A stretch of 64,000 nt of DNA from assembly GCF_051020765.1 (NCBI RefSeq), contig NC_134944.1, positions 310,001 to 374,000 on the forward strand. The letters are read 5' to 3'. Shown piece by piece: positions 10,013 to 19,823 of the stretch (positions are counted from its first letter, which is position 1; each line of letters begins with the position of its first letter). This DNA comes from Lasioglossum baleicum. Lineage: Eukaryota; Arthropoda; Insecta; Hymenoptera; Halictidae. The notes beneath the pieces were generated by a model, which was given only the letters and a program-made list of their open reading frames with translations, searched no databases and had not been told where the DNA came from. A program made the position numbers and the translations under genes.

Positions 10013-10226
10013 TTAGGTTGTCCCAAAAGTTTCTTCCGCATTGTGTTCCTTTAATGTAGCTAAATAAATACAAACAATACGATAATCTTTATGTTAATAT
10101 TTTAGTACTTCTTAATATGAATTTGCATTATGTGCATGCATCGAAAAACAACTTTTGGGACAACCTAATATTTATTTAGCAATATTAAAGAAAGGCATTG
10201 CGGAAGGAACTTTTGGGACAACCTAA
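10013..10226. mobile_element. Mariner-type MITE with a duplicated right end
   Basis: The left end TTAGGTTGTCCCAAAAGTTT and its inverse at 10226 give terminal inverted repeats of about 30 bp, with flanking TA. This is the known form of insect mariner ends. A third copy of the inverted end lies inside at about 10151-10168, so 10013-10168 could be a complete smaller MITE and 10169-10226 a repeated end. No transposase ORF is present, so it depends on a helper. Confidence 0.8.
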
Positions 10227-10227
10227 T

Positions 10228-10452
10228 ATTTAATCTTCTTCACTTGCTTCTCATCATCGAATTTTTTTATTTCTGGTAGTACATTCTTTTGTTTGTAGTT
10301 CAACTTTAATCGATTTTTTATAAATATCATTGCAATGTTTGAATCAGTTAGGTATATTAGTTGATGAAAAACGTCAGAAGACCCTTTGGAATTGTAGCAC
10401 CAGAAATTAGAAAATTCGTTGAGATGAGCAATAAGCGAAGAAGATTAAATAC
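10228..10452. repeat. Imperfect inverted repeat (about 60-bp arms)
   Basis: ATTTAATCTTCTTC...TTTCTGGT near 10228-10290 is the inverse of 10390-10452 with scattered mismatches; the loop is about 100 bp. It abuts the mariner MITE. It may be a foldback element or a second MITE into which, or beside which, the mariner copy landed. Confidence 0.6.
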
Positions 10453-10756
10453 TCACCTTTACTCACTGTGTAATTGAAAATCTAATTTACAGAACGGAGG
10501 ATAAATATAATGTGCTATCCAGGGAAGGAGGAGAAGGAAGCTGCGGCAACCGGGGAAGAGGAAGACCTCTAATTTTTCACGTGGTACGTATATCTAATTA
10601 TGCCATTCAACACACATGCACATATTGTACATTACTGATTTTCTTTGTATTTTTTAGGTATCCCACCTATGCCAGAACGTGCTACGGGCCACAAGTTTTG
10701 GGAAGCAGAGGCAACAACGTGTAATAATCACAATATACAGGGTGTTCCGTTTAAAT

Positions 10757-10914
10757 ACGAACACCTAAATATCTCTTCAGGTTATTGTGATGCAAAAAAT
10801 ATTTGTTACGTAATGTGCACGGTGTGCCAGATATTTGGTCCATTGACACCATGCACATTACGTAACAAATATTTTTTGCATCACAATAACCTGAAGAGAT
10901 ATTTAGGTGTTCGT
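10757..10914. repeat. Near-perfect palindrome, 69-bp arms and 20-bp loop
   Basis: The arms at 10757-10825 and 10846-10914 are inverse copies with one mismatch. CAGGGTGTTCCG, preceded by TA, lies just upstream (10739-10750) and resembles the ends of TA-target transposons, so this may be a MITE that lost its right end. Transcription would give a strong hairpin RNA. Confidence 0.8.
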
Positions 10915-10956
10915 CCAATAATAATAAAGCATAGTAATAATAAAAAATTATAATAT

Positions 10957-10957
10957 T

Positions 10958-10996
<39 letters not shown>
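10957..10996. repeat. (TA)n microsatellite
   Basis: About 20 uninterrupted TA units. Confidence 0.95.
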
Positions 10997-10999
<3 letters not shown>

Positions 11000-11505
11000 C
11001 TTGTGTCATTGTCCATGTGTCTTTACCAACTCCCAAAGTAAATTTTCTTTTCCCTTATACGACACTTTGTCTTTTTTTGCATGGTGACATTTTAATCTTA
11101 GCTTCCATCTCTTGCAATCGATGCAGAGAATTTTTATTTTGCACAGATTTTTTTTTCGTTTTCTCTCCTTGCATGTGACTGAATATTCATTCAAAAATCA
11201 GTATTGTCAGTAAAAAGGGAAACTGCTACATATTTGTACAATAGAAATCTACTTTATCGACATCTGCCACATTAGTGCGATCTGCCCTTACCGATGGCGC
11301 TGCCCTGTATAACGGCATTCGCCGCATTAATCAGTGCGACCGTGCTGCCATCTTGCGGGGAAGCGGAATCCAGGATAAAGTGGCGTTCCAGCTGGACTGC
11401 AGAAAGCTGCATTCCCCGTGGGCTGCATCCAGACGGTTCCAGGTTGTTCCAGGTGGAGTCAACCTATGCGCGTTTTCGTCACTCCCCGTGGAGTCCGTTG
11501 TGCTA
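10997..11505. other. No gene seen; truncation boundary of the next element
   Basis: The sequence changes from AT-rich to balanced composition at about 11270. Small ORFs at 11275-11542 have no recognisable domain. The homology of the neighbouring gypsy element ends at about 11515, so this is either flank or an unidentified repeat. Confidence 0.4.
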
Positions 11506-12234
11506 TCAGGGGTCTAGCACTGTAAATATGGTTTTGCCATGAAGGTTGGCAGGAAAGTCGTGAAGGTGAGGAACGGGGTACCTATCGGGCACGGTTACGC
11601 TGTTTAAGCGACGGTAATCACCGCAAACACGCCATTCACCTGACTTTTTCTTAACGAGATGTATGGGGCTGGCCCATGGACTGCTAGAAGGTCTACAAAT
11701 ACCGGCAGCGATCAGATGTTGAAATTCAGCCTTCGTGGCTTTCAGCTTGTCGGCTGTGAGACGTCGAGCGCGTTCGGCAACGAGTGGGCCGGTGGTGGAA
11801 ATGTAATGGAACACACCGCGCGACTCGACAGGTGTTGGCTGCTCAAGTCCGATGACTTGAGGGAAACGAGCCAAAATATGCGCGTATTTGGACGACGGTC
11901 CAAGGACATTCACGGACGCGGGGGTACTATCGGCGATACCGGCAGCGATACAAATATTAGTTGTGCCATCAATGACACGACGCCCTTTAAGATCGACCGT
12001 GAGACCGTAGTGCGTAAGCAGGTCGGCTCCTATTATGGGATACGGGACTTCTGCTACGCAAAAATTCCACTCGATTGGGCGACGCAAACCCAAATCGAGG
12101 ATCACGCGAATTTCACCGTAAGTATTGATACGTGTGTCGTTCGCGGCGAACAGCTTCAACGAGCTGGGGCGGGTACGCGATTCTGCGGAAACCGGCAGTA
12201 GAGACAGATCCGAACCTGTGTCGATCAAAAACAT
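11506..12234 (-). pseudogene. Protease and N-terminal RT of CsRn1-like pol (truncated)
   Basis: A 242-residue frame. The aspartic protease motif LIDTGSDLS is at residues 3-11 and its second half IIGADLL near residue 68. The RT part begins with RRLTADKLKATKAEFQHL and reaches KKSGEWRVCGDYRRLN and DRYPVPHLHDF. It ends at FTVLD, before the catalytic YxDD block. Homology stops at about 11515, so the end is a deletion or rearrangement breakpoint rather than a stop in an intact gene. Confidence 0.85.
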
Positions 12235-12292
12235 GTGTCCTGTTTAGAGGACGTTTGGCACACTCCAACAGTCTCCGAGGAGGAGAGTAACT

Positions 12293-12511
12293 TTAGTTTT
12301 CCGACGCTCGCGGAGGGCCGGACCACGCGCAGGGCTTAATACACCTGTTCGCACGCTCCCCATATTTCATATAAATTCGACAGAGTCCCGATGGATCGCG
12401 ACTACGAGAGCGTCTCCTTGATCGGGAACCGGCAGCGTTTCGACCGAAATTTCGTTGACTCGAACGCGGATTGCGCTGTTGCGACACTTTTAGATTCGCT
12501 ATCTCGCGCAT
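12293..12511 (-). pseudogene. Gag C-terminus with degenerate zinc knuckle
   Basis: A 72-residue frame overlapping the gag ORF in another phase. It contains GLCRIYMKYGERANRC followed by PCAW, the CsRn1-type knuckle in which His is usual at the position now Met or Tyr. Frame order from gag to this piece to protease drops by one each time, showing two single-base breaks. Confidence 0.65.
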
Positions 12512-13205
12512 GATCAGGTTGGTCCTGAAAGGAACCGGGTCTCGACGTCGCGACAGCGGTTGTCAATGTCGCGGCGGCAGGTATCGATGTCGCGGCGGCA
12601 GGTATCGATGTCGCGGCAGCGATGGTATGCACGGCAGCGGGGTTCATGGTCTCGACGATCTGGTCGGCCAGAAGGGCCAGATCCTGCAGATCGTCGCATT
12701 TGGACACGGCGAGAATCGCGCGGCATTGTTCTGGCATCAGGTCGAGAAAGATAGAACGGAGGACGGCCTCCGAGCACTCGCCGTTATCTTTATTCCGCAT
12801 GACGGCAAGAATATGAGAGGGTTTGCCGGTCGACGCGATTTGCCCCTTCAATAGCTGGCGGAGTTTCGCTTCCGCGGACGTTGAAAACGTCGCCATAAGG
12901 CGTTCTTTGATACGCGTAAACGGTGCGACGGGATCGGGTGACGCGATGAGGTCGGATATAACGGTCGCTGTCTCGGGGTCGAGACCGGCTATGACGATGT
13001 CGGCCATCGTCGCTTGGCTCGTGATGCGAGCCGTTCGAAATGACGCCTCAATTTGCCCGAACCAGGTCTTCGGCTCCGCTTTGGAAAAGACCGGCAGCTT
13101 GGGCACGCGGTAATTGTCAACGCGGTTGGAAGGCGCGGCTTCCCTCTGAGCCGCCAGCAAGGCTTCCAGTTGCGTGATGCGCTCGTCCACGGATGGGGCA
13201 GACAT
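12402..13205 (-). CDS. Gag of the CsRn1-like element
   Basis: A 267-residue frame starting at the first Met after the leader. Residues about 33-200 carry the capsid-like domain (KLPVFSKAEPKTWFGQIEASF, then a helical region ending ALLADQIVE). A short perfect repeat encodes ATSIPAA two to three times near residue 205. It would form the particle core. It ends by frameshift before the zinc knuckle. A Gag identity rests on family resemblance and position. Confidence 0.75.
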   Translation of the reverse strand: MSAPSVDERITQLEALLAAQREAAPSNRVDNYRVPKLPVFSKAEPKTWFGQIEASFRTARITSQATMADIVIAGLDPETATVISDLIASPDPVAPFTRIKERLMATFSTSAEAKLRQLLKGQIASTGKPSHILAVMRNKDNGECSEAVLRSIFLDLMPEQCRAILAVSKCDDLQDLALLADQIVETMNPAAVHTIAAATSIPAAATSIPAAATLTTAVATSRPGSFQDQPDHARDSESKSVATAQSAFESTKFRSKRCRFPIKETLS

Positions 13206-13628
13206 GACGGAGGGTTAAAAACGACGCGAACACGAATGAAAACGGATTTAAAAATTAACGGTCGTTACTTGTGGCTTACACGCGGCGTCCAAAATGGCGT
13301 CGATGGTGGCAACAATGGCGGCTTCGACGGCGGCAGCAATGGCGGCAGCGATGATACCCACGCGGTGCTGGAAACGCTGGTGACGATGGGTTCTCGCAGG
13401 AACAACTGCAACGTGCAGCGAGCGGCCTGCCCACCGCCTGCAAACGGTAACTCTGAATGCAGCGAGCGGGATGCTCGCCGCCAGGAATTTCTTCGTACGA
13501 TTCGGCGCCGAATTTCCTCTGGACTTCCGGCCACGTGCAGCCAAGTTCTTCTCCTTGTGAAATGGCTCGTGGCTGCAGTGCGGCAGCAGGTAGATTGTCG
13601 AAATCCTCGCTGATTCAATAGGATCACC

Positions 13629-13640
13629 TCGGGGTCACCA
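13629..13640 (-). other. Primer-binding site, tRNA-Trp
   Basis: Minus strand TGGTGACCCCGA is complementary to the 3' end of insect tRNA-Trp (CGGGGTCA plus CCA). It sits two bases from the LTR end at 13643. CsRn1-clade elements are known to use this tRNA. Confidence 0.85.
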
Positions 13641-13642
13641 AT

Positions 13643-14465
13643 TGTAGGTTTTATCCCTACTGGTGACTGATAGGGAAGGCGACCTACGACGCGTTATTGG
13701 CCCGAAAGATTGCGATTGAATCAGTAACACTGCTGCTATGTATAATTAGTAACAATGACTTTATTAACTGTTACAACTGAAGTCTATACGTGTACACTTA
13801 GCAATGGCTAAGGAAAAGCAACGTGGTGTCTGTACAAGAAGCAGAGCAGGAATGCTAATGGCGCCTAGGCGGGAATGCGCTCTAGGCAGCAACGAAGAGT
13901 CGTCTAGAGGGGCGACTCGCTATGCCGCTCGCATGCCGCCGAGCGCGCCGAGCAGTGTTCCGATTGAACCAACCGTAACTCGCGCATGCGCGGCAATTTC
14001 AGCCTCAGTAGCGTAACTATTTCGATGTAATCGGGTAGCTTGAGCACTCCACAGACTTTTAAAAAGTCTTTCTTCGCTATTAACTGCCATTTTATAATAA
14101 AATATTAACGTTCCGCGTCACGTCTCTCGTCCATCAGTCGTCCCGCTAATAACACCGGTACATTCCCGCCAATATAACTGCCTCAAGGCATCAGGGCCCT
14201 GGCCGCTCGGCTGCGTCATTGTAGATACGCTACTGTCTTGGCCGCGCATGCGCGAGTTACGGTTGGTTCAATCGGAACACTGGCGCCGAGCCGCCCGCCA
14301 TGATAGCTCTCTTCCGTTTGGACCGCCGAGGCACGACGATCGTAGACGTCAAGCGGTGTAATTTATTCAGTGTTCCTGACCATTAGAACCACTAACTAAA
14401 AATCCTTCTGAACCTCCGCGTGTAGGCGCGGTGTGTCTTATTCATTAGAGGCAAAGAAACCTACA
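13643..14465 (-). repeat. 5' LTR of the CsRn1-like element (about 823 bp)
   Basis: One end reads TGTAGGTTT and the other AAACCTACA, a 9-bp terminal inverted repeat. On the minus strand AATAAA lies at about 13760, fitting a polyadenylation signal near the R/U5 border. Inside, CGGTTGGTTCAATCGGAACACTG occurs in inverted orientation twice (about 13950-13990 and 14250-14280), giving a large hairpin. Only one LTR is present, so the outer boundary rests on the inverted repeat and on spacing from the primer site. Confidence 0.65.
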
Positions 14466-14549
14466 AAGTGTTGGAATACGCTACATCTTCTAACACAAAA
14501 GGATAACACCGTTCAACTAGTCAGCGTCGATAATGTAGATCAATACAAT

Positions 14550-14779
14550 TGTAAGGAGGCTCGGAGACTCGACACGACACGTCGTAATTTGTTGCTCGCT
14601 CGCAGGGAACTGTTTATTTAACAAAATCTGAACGTAACATACATTTGTTAACAAAAGCACTAACGCAACGCATAAATCAATAAAATTATGTATACCAGCA
14701 TAAATCAATAAAATTATATATAACAAATAAACATATGAAACACTCAAGTCATCTAAACGGTGGTATAAACATTCTTACA
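14550..14779 (-). repeat. Gypsy-2 3' LTR (230 bp)
   Basis: TGTAAGAATG...TTACA on the minus strand. It matches 61814-62071 but has two rather than three copies of a 28-bp unit containing ATAAATCAATAAAATTATA. Directly inside the LTR, where a polypurine tract is expected, the minus strand reads GTCAGGATGGCCGA (14795-14782). Confidence 0.9.
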
Positions 14780-14890
14780 ATTCGGCCATCCTGACAAGTT
14801 AATCGTCCTCGATTAACTGCACAAACACAAAATAATTTACAATTAACGCCAAGAACTCGATTAACGTAATATTAGAAAAATCTCTTAAAT

Positions 14891-15916
14891 TTAACCTGGC
14901 GTCCAAGCTCTCATGTTAGACGCTTCCCAAGTCCCAAAATATGGTATTTGTGTTAATTGAAACCCTTCTATGTCTTTAAGAACATAACGATCATTCCGCA
15001 ACACGCGATCTACTTCGTACGGCCCTTTAAAACGTGGTATCATTTTCGGCGACACACCCGGCGAATTATCAAAATTCCTTACCATAACTTTATCACCCAC
15101 TTTATATTTCCTCGCAGCCTTATGTCTAGTATCATAAATTCGTTTGTTGACTTCTTGATTTTTTATAATTTGATTTTCCGCACGTTTCCGACATTTCTCT
15201 AGATCGCGATTTACGGTAATTTTCCTTTCTAATTCCAGCGCGTCTTTCAGATGATCAATTACTTTGTCACGTTGACGCACACCATACAACAATACACTCG
15301 GGCATTCATTCGTTGCTTTAGAATCAGAATTGTTACATGCGAACTCTACATCTTCTAGAATATCACTCCAGTTAACGGTTCGCTCATCTGCTAATTTCGC
15401 AATCATAGGTAAAATCGTACGATTCATTCTTTCAACCTGACCATTCGCCTGAGGTGACGCCGTTGAAATTTTAATGTGTTGCACATTGCAAGTTTTCATA
15501 AATTCTTCGAATTCTCGAGATGTGAAACAGCTACCCCGATGTGAAATAATTCGTAACGGTCGACTATAATGACTAAAATATGATTTCAAACATTTTATCA
15601 CTTCTGAACTATTTGTACTTCTCGTCGAATATAGTTTTACATATTTTGTAAACGCATCAATCACTACAAAAATGTATTTTGCTCTATTATGAAATGTACG
15701 CGAACTCGGAGCTAAGTGATCAACATGTAATGTATCGAATGGTGCATTACCTTTTGGTATACTATGTAGTGAACCTTCCTGTTTCCCTGTAATCGGTGTA
15801 TACGCAATACATTTCAAACAGCTTTTTATATATTGATCAACTTTCGTCTTCATCTCTGGAAACCAATAATTGTTCAAAATATTTCCCATACTTTTTTCAA
15901 CACCTACATGACCCAT
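14891..15916 (-). CDS. Gypsy-2 integrase
   Basis: The enzyme inserts the cDNA into the genome. The frame starts inside the zinc-binding domain (MGHVGVEKS... ending CLKCIAYTP, the Cys pair). The core shows LHVDHLAP (first Asp), SHRGSCFTSREFEEF (usual D replaced by H: SHRG instead of SDRG) and SPQANGQVERMNR (Glu). A C-terminal region follows with the motif YKVGDKVMVRNFDNSP. The Asp-to-His change at the second catalytic Asp would inactivate it. The true start is upstream of the stop at 15965. Confidence 0.88.
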   Translation of the reverse strand: MGHVGVEKSMGNILNNYWFPEMKTKVDQYIKSCLKCIAYTPITGKQEGSLHSIPKGNAPFDTLHVDHLAPSSRTFHNRAKYIFVVIDAFTKYVKLYSTRSTNSSEVIKCLKSYFSHYSRPLRIISHRGSCFTSREFEEFMKTCNVQHIKISTASPQANGQVERMNRTILPMIAKLADERTVNWSDILEDVEFACNNSDSKATNECPSVLLYGVRQRDKVIDHLKDALELERKITVNRDLEKCRKRAENQIIKNQEVNKRIYDTRHKAARKYKVGDKVMVRNFDNSPGVSPKMIPRFKGPYEVDRVLRNDRYVLKDIEGFQLTQIPYFGTWEASNMRAWTPG

Positions 15917-15964
15917 CTCATTGTGATACTTATGTATTACATTCTTTTCTAACGCAACGGGAAC

Positions 15965-16514
15965 TTAAAAAAGAATTCGCCCCTGATATTTCCGATAAAT
16001 TAATCCGTCTCTCATCTCGAAAAATTTATCTTCGGACAATTCTAATTTTTTCCGTATCGCCATAATTGTAAGATCATCGCTTTGACATATTGCAAGGTTT
16101 CTGTCAAAAGAATTATCTTCTACAACTGCGATTTGTCGACTAAGCGCGTCTACGTGCAACATTCGAGAACCTGATCGGTGTTCCAGAGAGTAATCATAAT
16201 TTTCTAATTCTAATACCCATCTCGCAATTCGAGGATTTGTTTCTTTTTTTTTAATGTTAAACTTAAAGCTTGACAATCTGTAACAACTTTAAATTCTAAA
16301 CCGAATAAATATGTTCGAAACCGACGAAGTGCATAAATTATTGACAACGTTTCCAACTCAAAACTGTGATATTTCGATTCAGTTTGTGTTGTTCTTTTAG
16401 AAAAATAAAACACCGGATGTAACTTCCCATCAGATTTTCTTTGCAATAATATTGCACCGAATCCTGTAGCACTCGCATCGCAATGTAATTCTGTGTTGTC
16501 CCGCGGTGAGTATA
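15965..16514 (-). pseudogene. Gypsy-2 RNase H and start of integrase, frameshifted
   Basis: Two overlapping frames (16527-16210 and 16276-15965) cover RNase H: TELHCDASATGFGAILL (first Asp), YHSFELETLSIIYALRRF (Glu) and the VTDCQALSLTL Asp block, then RIARWVLELENYDYSLEHR. The join lies at a run of A (T on plus at about 16248-16256), a one-base slip. It ends with TAA at 15965-15967 inside ILF*, where the homologous Gypsy-1 has Tyr. X1 is inserted at the upstream end. Confidence 0.85.
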
Positions 16515-18214
16515 CAGGGTGTCTCAAAATTAGATCCGGAGCCGAAAATGGGAGGTTCCTGAGATCATTTCAAGCGACATTTTCCTTTGAAAAAATGTCG
16601 TCCGCGGCTTCGTTAACGAGTTATTAACGAAAAACACGGACCAATCAGAGCGCGAGCTAGACGCGTGCAGCCCGGCGCGCCGGCAGCCGAGTGTCGGTGG
16701 CACGCCGCGATGTCGTAACGAACAAAAGTTTCTCGATGATGTGAATCCTCGCCAATTTCGATAAGCTTTGGATATGTTGTCAATACCATGATTCTGAACA
16801 ACATTTCCCTTTACAGTTTCTGTCGATCGGCTTTAGTTTACGACATTATTGTAAAAATTTGTAATTGTAAATCGATCGATGTACTATTTCCTGTCCGATT
16901 TCGATAAGCTTTGGATATGTTGTCAAGACCATGATTCTGAACAACATTTCCCTTGACGGTTTTTGTCGATCGGCTTTAGTTTACGATATTATTGTAAAAA
17001 TTTGTAATTGTAAATCGATCGATGTACATACTATCTCCTCGCCGATGTCGATGAGCTTCATTTCAAAGGAAAAAGATATTTAAAACACCGAATTTATAAC
17101 ATATTTCAAAGTCATCGAAATCGGTGAGGACCCACATCATCGGCAACTTTACCCGAACGATAGAAGAAGCACAAACTTATTGAATCAAAAACTCACTTAT
17201 TCAGCCGTAAATCCATTTGACTACCACATACAACCACCACACTTTTATATAATTGTTGAACTCGTAGCACACTTTTATAACTCGTATCGATATCGAACGA
17301 AATTACTTACTCCGACGCGGAAAGAGTTCGATGCTCTTCGCGATGCCGCGCGAAACTGTGCTCTCCCAGCGTACAATGTATTCGATGAAGGCGTCGTTTA
17401 AAACAAATGAAATCGTTCCCAAGGAGATATTGATTTTTCGAGAATCATATGATTCTCGAAAACACCGATTCGAAGATTATGTAAAAGTGTGGTGGTTGTA
17501 TGTGGTAGTCAAATGGATTTACGGCTGAATAAGTGAGTTTTTGATTCAATAAGTCTGTGCTTCTTCTATCGTTCGGGTAAAGTTGCCGATGATGTGGGTC
17601 CTCACCGATTTCGATGACTTTGAAATATGTTATAAATTCGATGTTTTAAATATCTTTTTCCTTTGAAATAAAGCTCATCGACATCGGCGAGGAGATAGTA
17701 TGTACATCGATCGATTTACAATTACAAATTTTTACAATAATATCGTAAACTAAAGCCGATCGACAGAAACTGTAAAGGGAAATGTTGTTCAGAATCATGG
17801 TATTGACAACATATCCAAAGCTTATCGAAATCGGATAGGAAATAGTACATCGAACTATTTACAATTACAAATTTTTACAATAATATCGTAAACTAAAGCC
17901 GATCGACAGAAACTGTGAAGGGAAATGTTGTTCAGAATCATGGTATTGACAACATATCCAAAGCTTATCGAAATTGGTGAGGATTCACATCATCGAGAAA
18001 CTTTTGTTCGTTACGACATCGCGGCGTGCCACCGACACTCGGCTGCCGGCGCGCCGGGCTGCACGCGTCTAGCTCGCGCTCTGATTGGTCCGTGTTTTTC
18101 GTTAATAACTCGTTAACGAAGCCGCGGACGACATTTTTTCAAAGGAAAATGTCGCTTGAAATGATCTCAGGAACCTCCCATTTTCGGCTCCGGACCTAAT
18201 TTTGAGACACCCTG
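16515..18214. mobile_element. X1: palindromic non-autonomous DNA transposon (1700 bp)
   Basis: The ends are CAGGGTGTCTCAAAATTAG and its inverse, and TA is duplicated at both sides. Removing element plus one TA restores the Gypsy-2 reading frame exactly. The arms (about 800 bp each) are inverted copies, contain diverged repeats of about 145 bp with ATCGATCGATGTAC, and meet near 17350. There is no transposase. TA target and short ends suggest a Tc1/mariner-type helper, which is inference. Confidence 0.9.
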
Positions 18215-18216
18215 TA

Positions 18217-19423
18217 TACTTAATATGGGTGCTTCAATTAATCGACCTTTAAGTTCATGAAACGCTCTTTCTTCCGTTTCATTAAACTTGAAGTCCACAT
18301 TTTTACGAGTCAGATCATACAATGGTTTCGCAATAATCGAAAAGTTCTTTACAAATTTTCTAAAGTACGAGCACATTCCTAAGAAACTTTGTACATCTCG
18401 TACATTACGCGGAATTGGAAAATTTTTAACTGCTTCTAAACCTTTATCCGTTGGATGAATACCCACATTGGTCACAGTGTAACCTAAATAAATTAACTTC
18501 GTTTGCATGAATTGACATTTGTCTAACCGTAATTCTAATCTGTTAGCAACAAGCAACTTAAAAACTTTTTCTAATATTTGTAAGTGTTGTTCTATAGTTT
18601 CTGTTGCGATCAGAAAATCATCCATATAAATGGAAATTTCGCCAGAATCAATGTGTTTCTTAAAAATTTCTGTCACATATCTTTGAAATTTCAGCGGAGC
18701 GCCTTTTAATCCGAAAGGCATACGTAAATATTCGTATTGCCCTAACGGGGTTACAAACGACGTATACTTTATCGACTCTTCGTCCATTCTAATATGAAAA
18801 AAACCATCTTTTAAATCCAAAGACGTAAAATACTTTTTCCCTTCTAACAAATCGAGTTGGTCCTCAATTAAAGGTAACGGAAAATTATCGCGTAGCGTAA
18901 CCTTATTCAATTTCCGAAAGTCAACACACATTCGCGTTTCCCCTGTTTTCTTTTTGACTAGCACGATCGGCGAGGCATACTCTGACGTACTTTCCCTAAT
19001 AATACCTTTCGCAATTAAACCATCTATAATTTTCCGTACTTCAGCTTTCTCGCTATAACATAGTCGACGTGGTGCACATGAAAACGGTTTTCTATCCGTA
19101 AGCGTAAGTGTTAAAATATTTTCCGTCGCTGGATTTAACGGTCTTTTTGGCTCAACATAAAATTTCTGAAACAATTTCTGTACAGTCATCCTTAACTCAA
19201 AGGGGAGATCTTCGTTAACGCGAATTTCTTCCGTCAACGTGCTAATTTCATCAAGTTCGATGTTTGAAATATCGGTACTGTCGATACTCTCTTGCTTCTT
19301 GCATAAAGACAAATTAGCAATTTTCATAAAATCACGACCTAAAATTAAATCGCTGTTCAACGTTTCATCTTGTACAACTCGTAACATAATTCTATACTTC
19401 ATAATATCATAAACGAGCGTCAC
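18217..19423 (-). CDS. Gypsy-2 protease end and reverse transcriptase
   Basis: The frame opens in the second half of the protease (DLILGRDFMKIA, the flap/ILG region). It then carries RT: RKIIDGLIAKGIIRESTSEY, KKTGETRMCVDFRKLN, DLKDGFFHIRMDEES, LPFGL-type MPFGLKGAP and IYMDDFLIATE (catalytic YMDD), then FLGMCSYFRKFVKNF. The last residues read into X1, so the natural frame continues at 16514. It starts abruptly at about 19430 next to Gypsy-1. Confidence 0.9.
19331..19407. repeat. Left arm of a 77-bp inverted duplication of Gypsy-2 protease DNA
   Basis: Perfect inverse of 23794-23870. Without Gypsy-1 (and one copy of its atgaa duplication) the spacer between arms is about 31 nt, a snap-back hairpin. 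Confidence 0.85.
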
Positions 19424-19433
19424 CTCTTATGAA

Positions 19434-19710
19434 TGTAAGAATGATGTAAGTGTGCATGTTATATATGTTTTTATTGATTGCAAGTGTTATATATGTTTTT
19501 ATTGATTGCAAGTGTTATATATGTTTTTATTGATTGCAAGTGTTATATATGTTTTTATTGATTGCGTTAATGTTTTGTTAATGTTTACGTTGTGATTTTG
19601 TTTAAAAATAAAAAGAGACAGTCCCCTGCGAGCGATCAACGAAATAACACGTCGTGTCGAATCTTTATGAATTCCGTATCGAGCCTGAATTCCGTGTCGA
19701 GCTTCTTTAT
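19434..19710 (+). repeat. Gypsy-1 5' LTR (277 bp)
   Basis: TGTAAGAATG start. It contains four tandem 28-bp units (TGTTATATATGTTTTTATTG core) at about 19457-19568. It ends at CTTCTTTAT, not the usual CA. Confidence 0.9.
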
Positions 19711-19715
19711 AATTT

Positions 19716-19729
19716 TCAGAAGTGGGATT
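19716..19729 (+). other. Gypsy-1 primer-binding site, tRNA-Leu, offset
   Basis: TCAGAAGTGGGATT is complementary to the 3' part of insect tRNA-Leu (AATCCCACTTCTGA), but the last bases expected for pairing with the terminal CA-CCA are replaced by AATTT. Gypsy-2 shows the same offset. Confidence 0.7.
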
Positions 19730-19823
19730 GAGACAGTCGTTTTGCAATTTCAATTTCAAGTCGGTTTTACGTGAAGTTACGTGACGGACATTTGTGTGAA
19801 ATTTCATACCGTGTCGCTTTAAA

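Larger units (their letters stand above)
11506..14465 (-). mobile_element. CsRn1/Kabuki-like Ty3/gypsy element, 3'-truncated
   Basis: In minus-strand order: LTR (14465-13643), a tRNA-Trp primer site, leader, gag, protease and the start of RT. Everything after the first RT block is missing. The gag sequence style (PKLPVFSKAEPKTWF), the protease FLIDTGSDLSLLP, the RT entry RYPVPHLHDF and tRNA-Trp priming are hallmarks of the CsRn1 clade, known from flatworms and insects. Frames shift twice between gag and protease, so the copy is dead. Confidence 0.8.

Noticed and set aside
11659..12201. 180-codon plus-strand ORF
   Set aside because: Antisense shadow of the CsRn1-like protease.
16613..16804. 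A 63-codon ORF found identically in all four X arms (also 17925-18116, 23981-24172, 25747-25938)
   Set aside because: Identity follows from the arms being recent copies of one DNA repeat. No domain and no independent sign of coding constraint. Worth a dN/dS test only if more diverged X copies exist.
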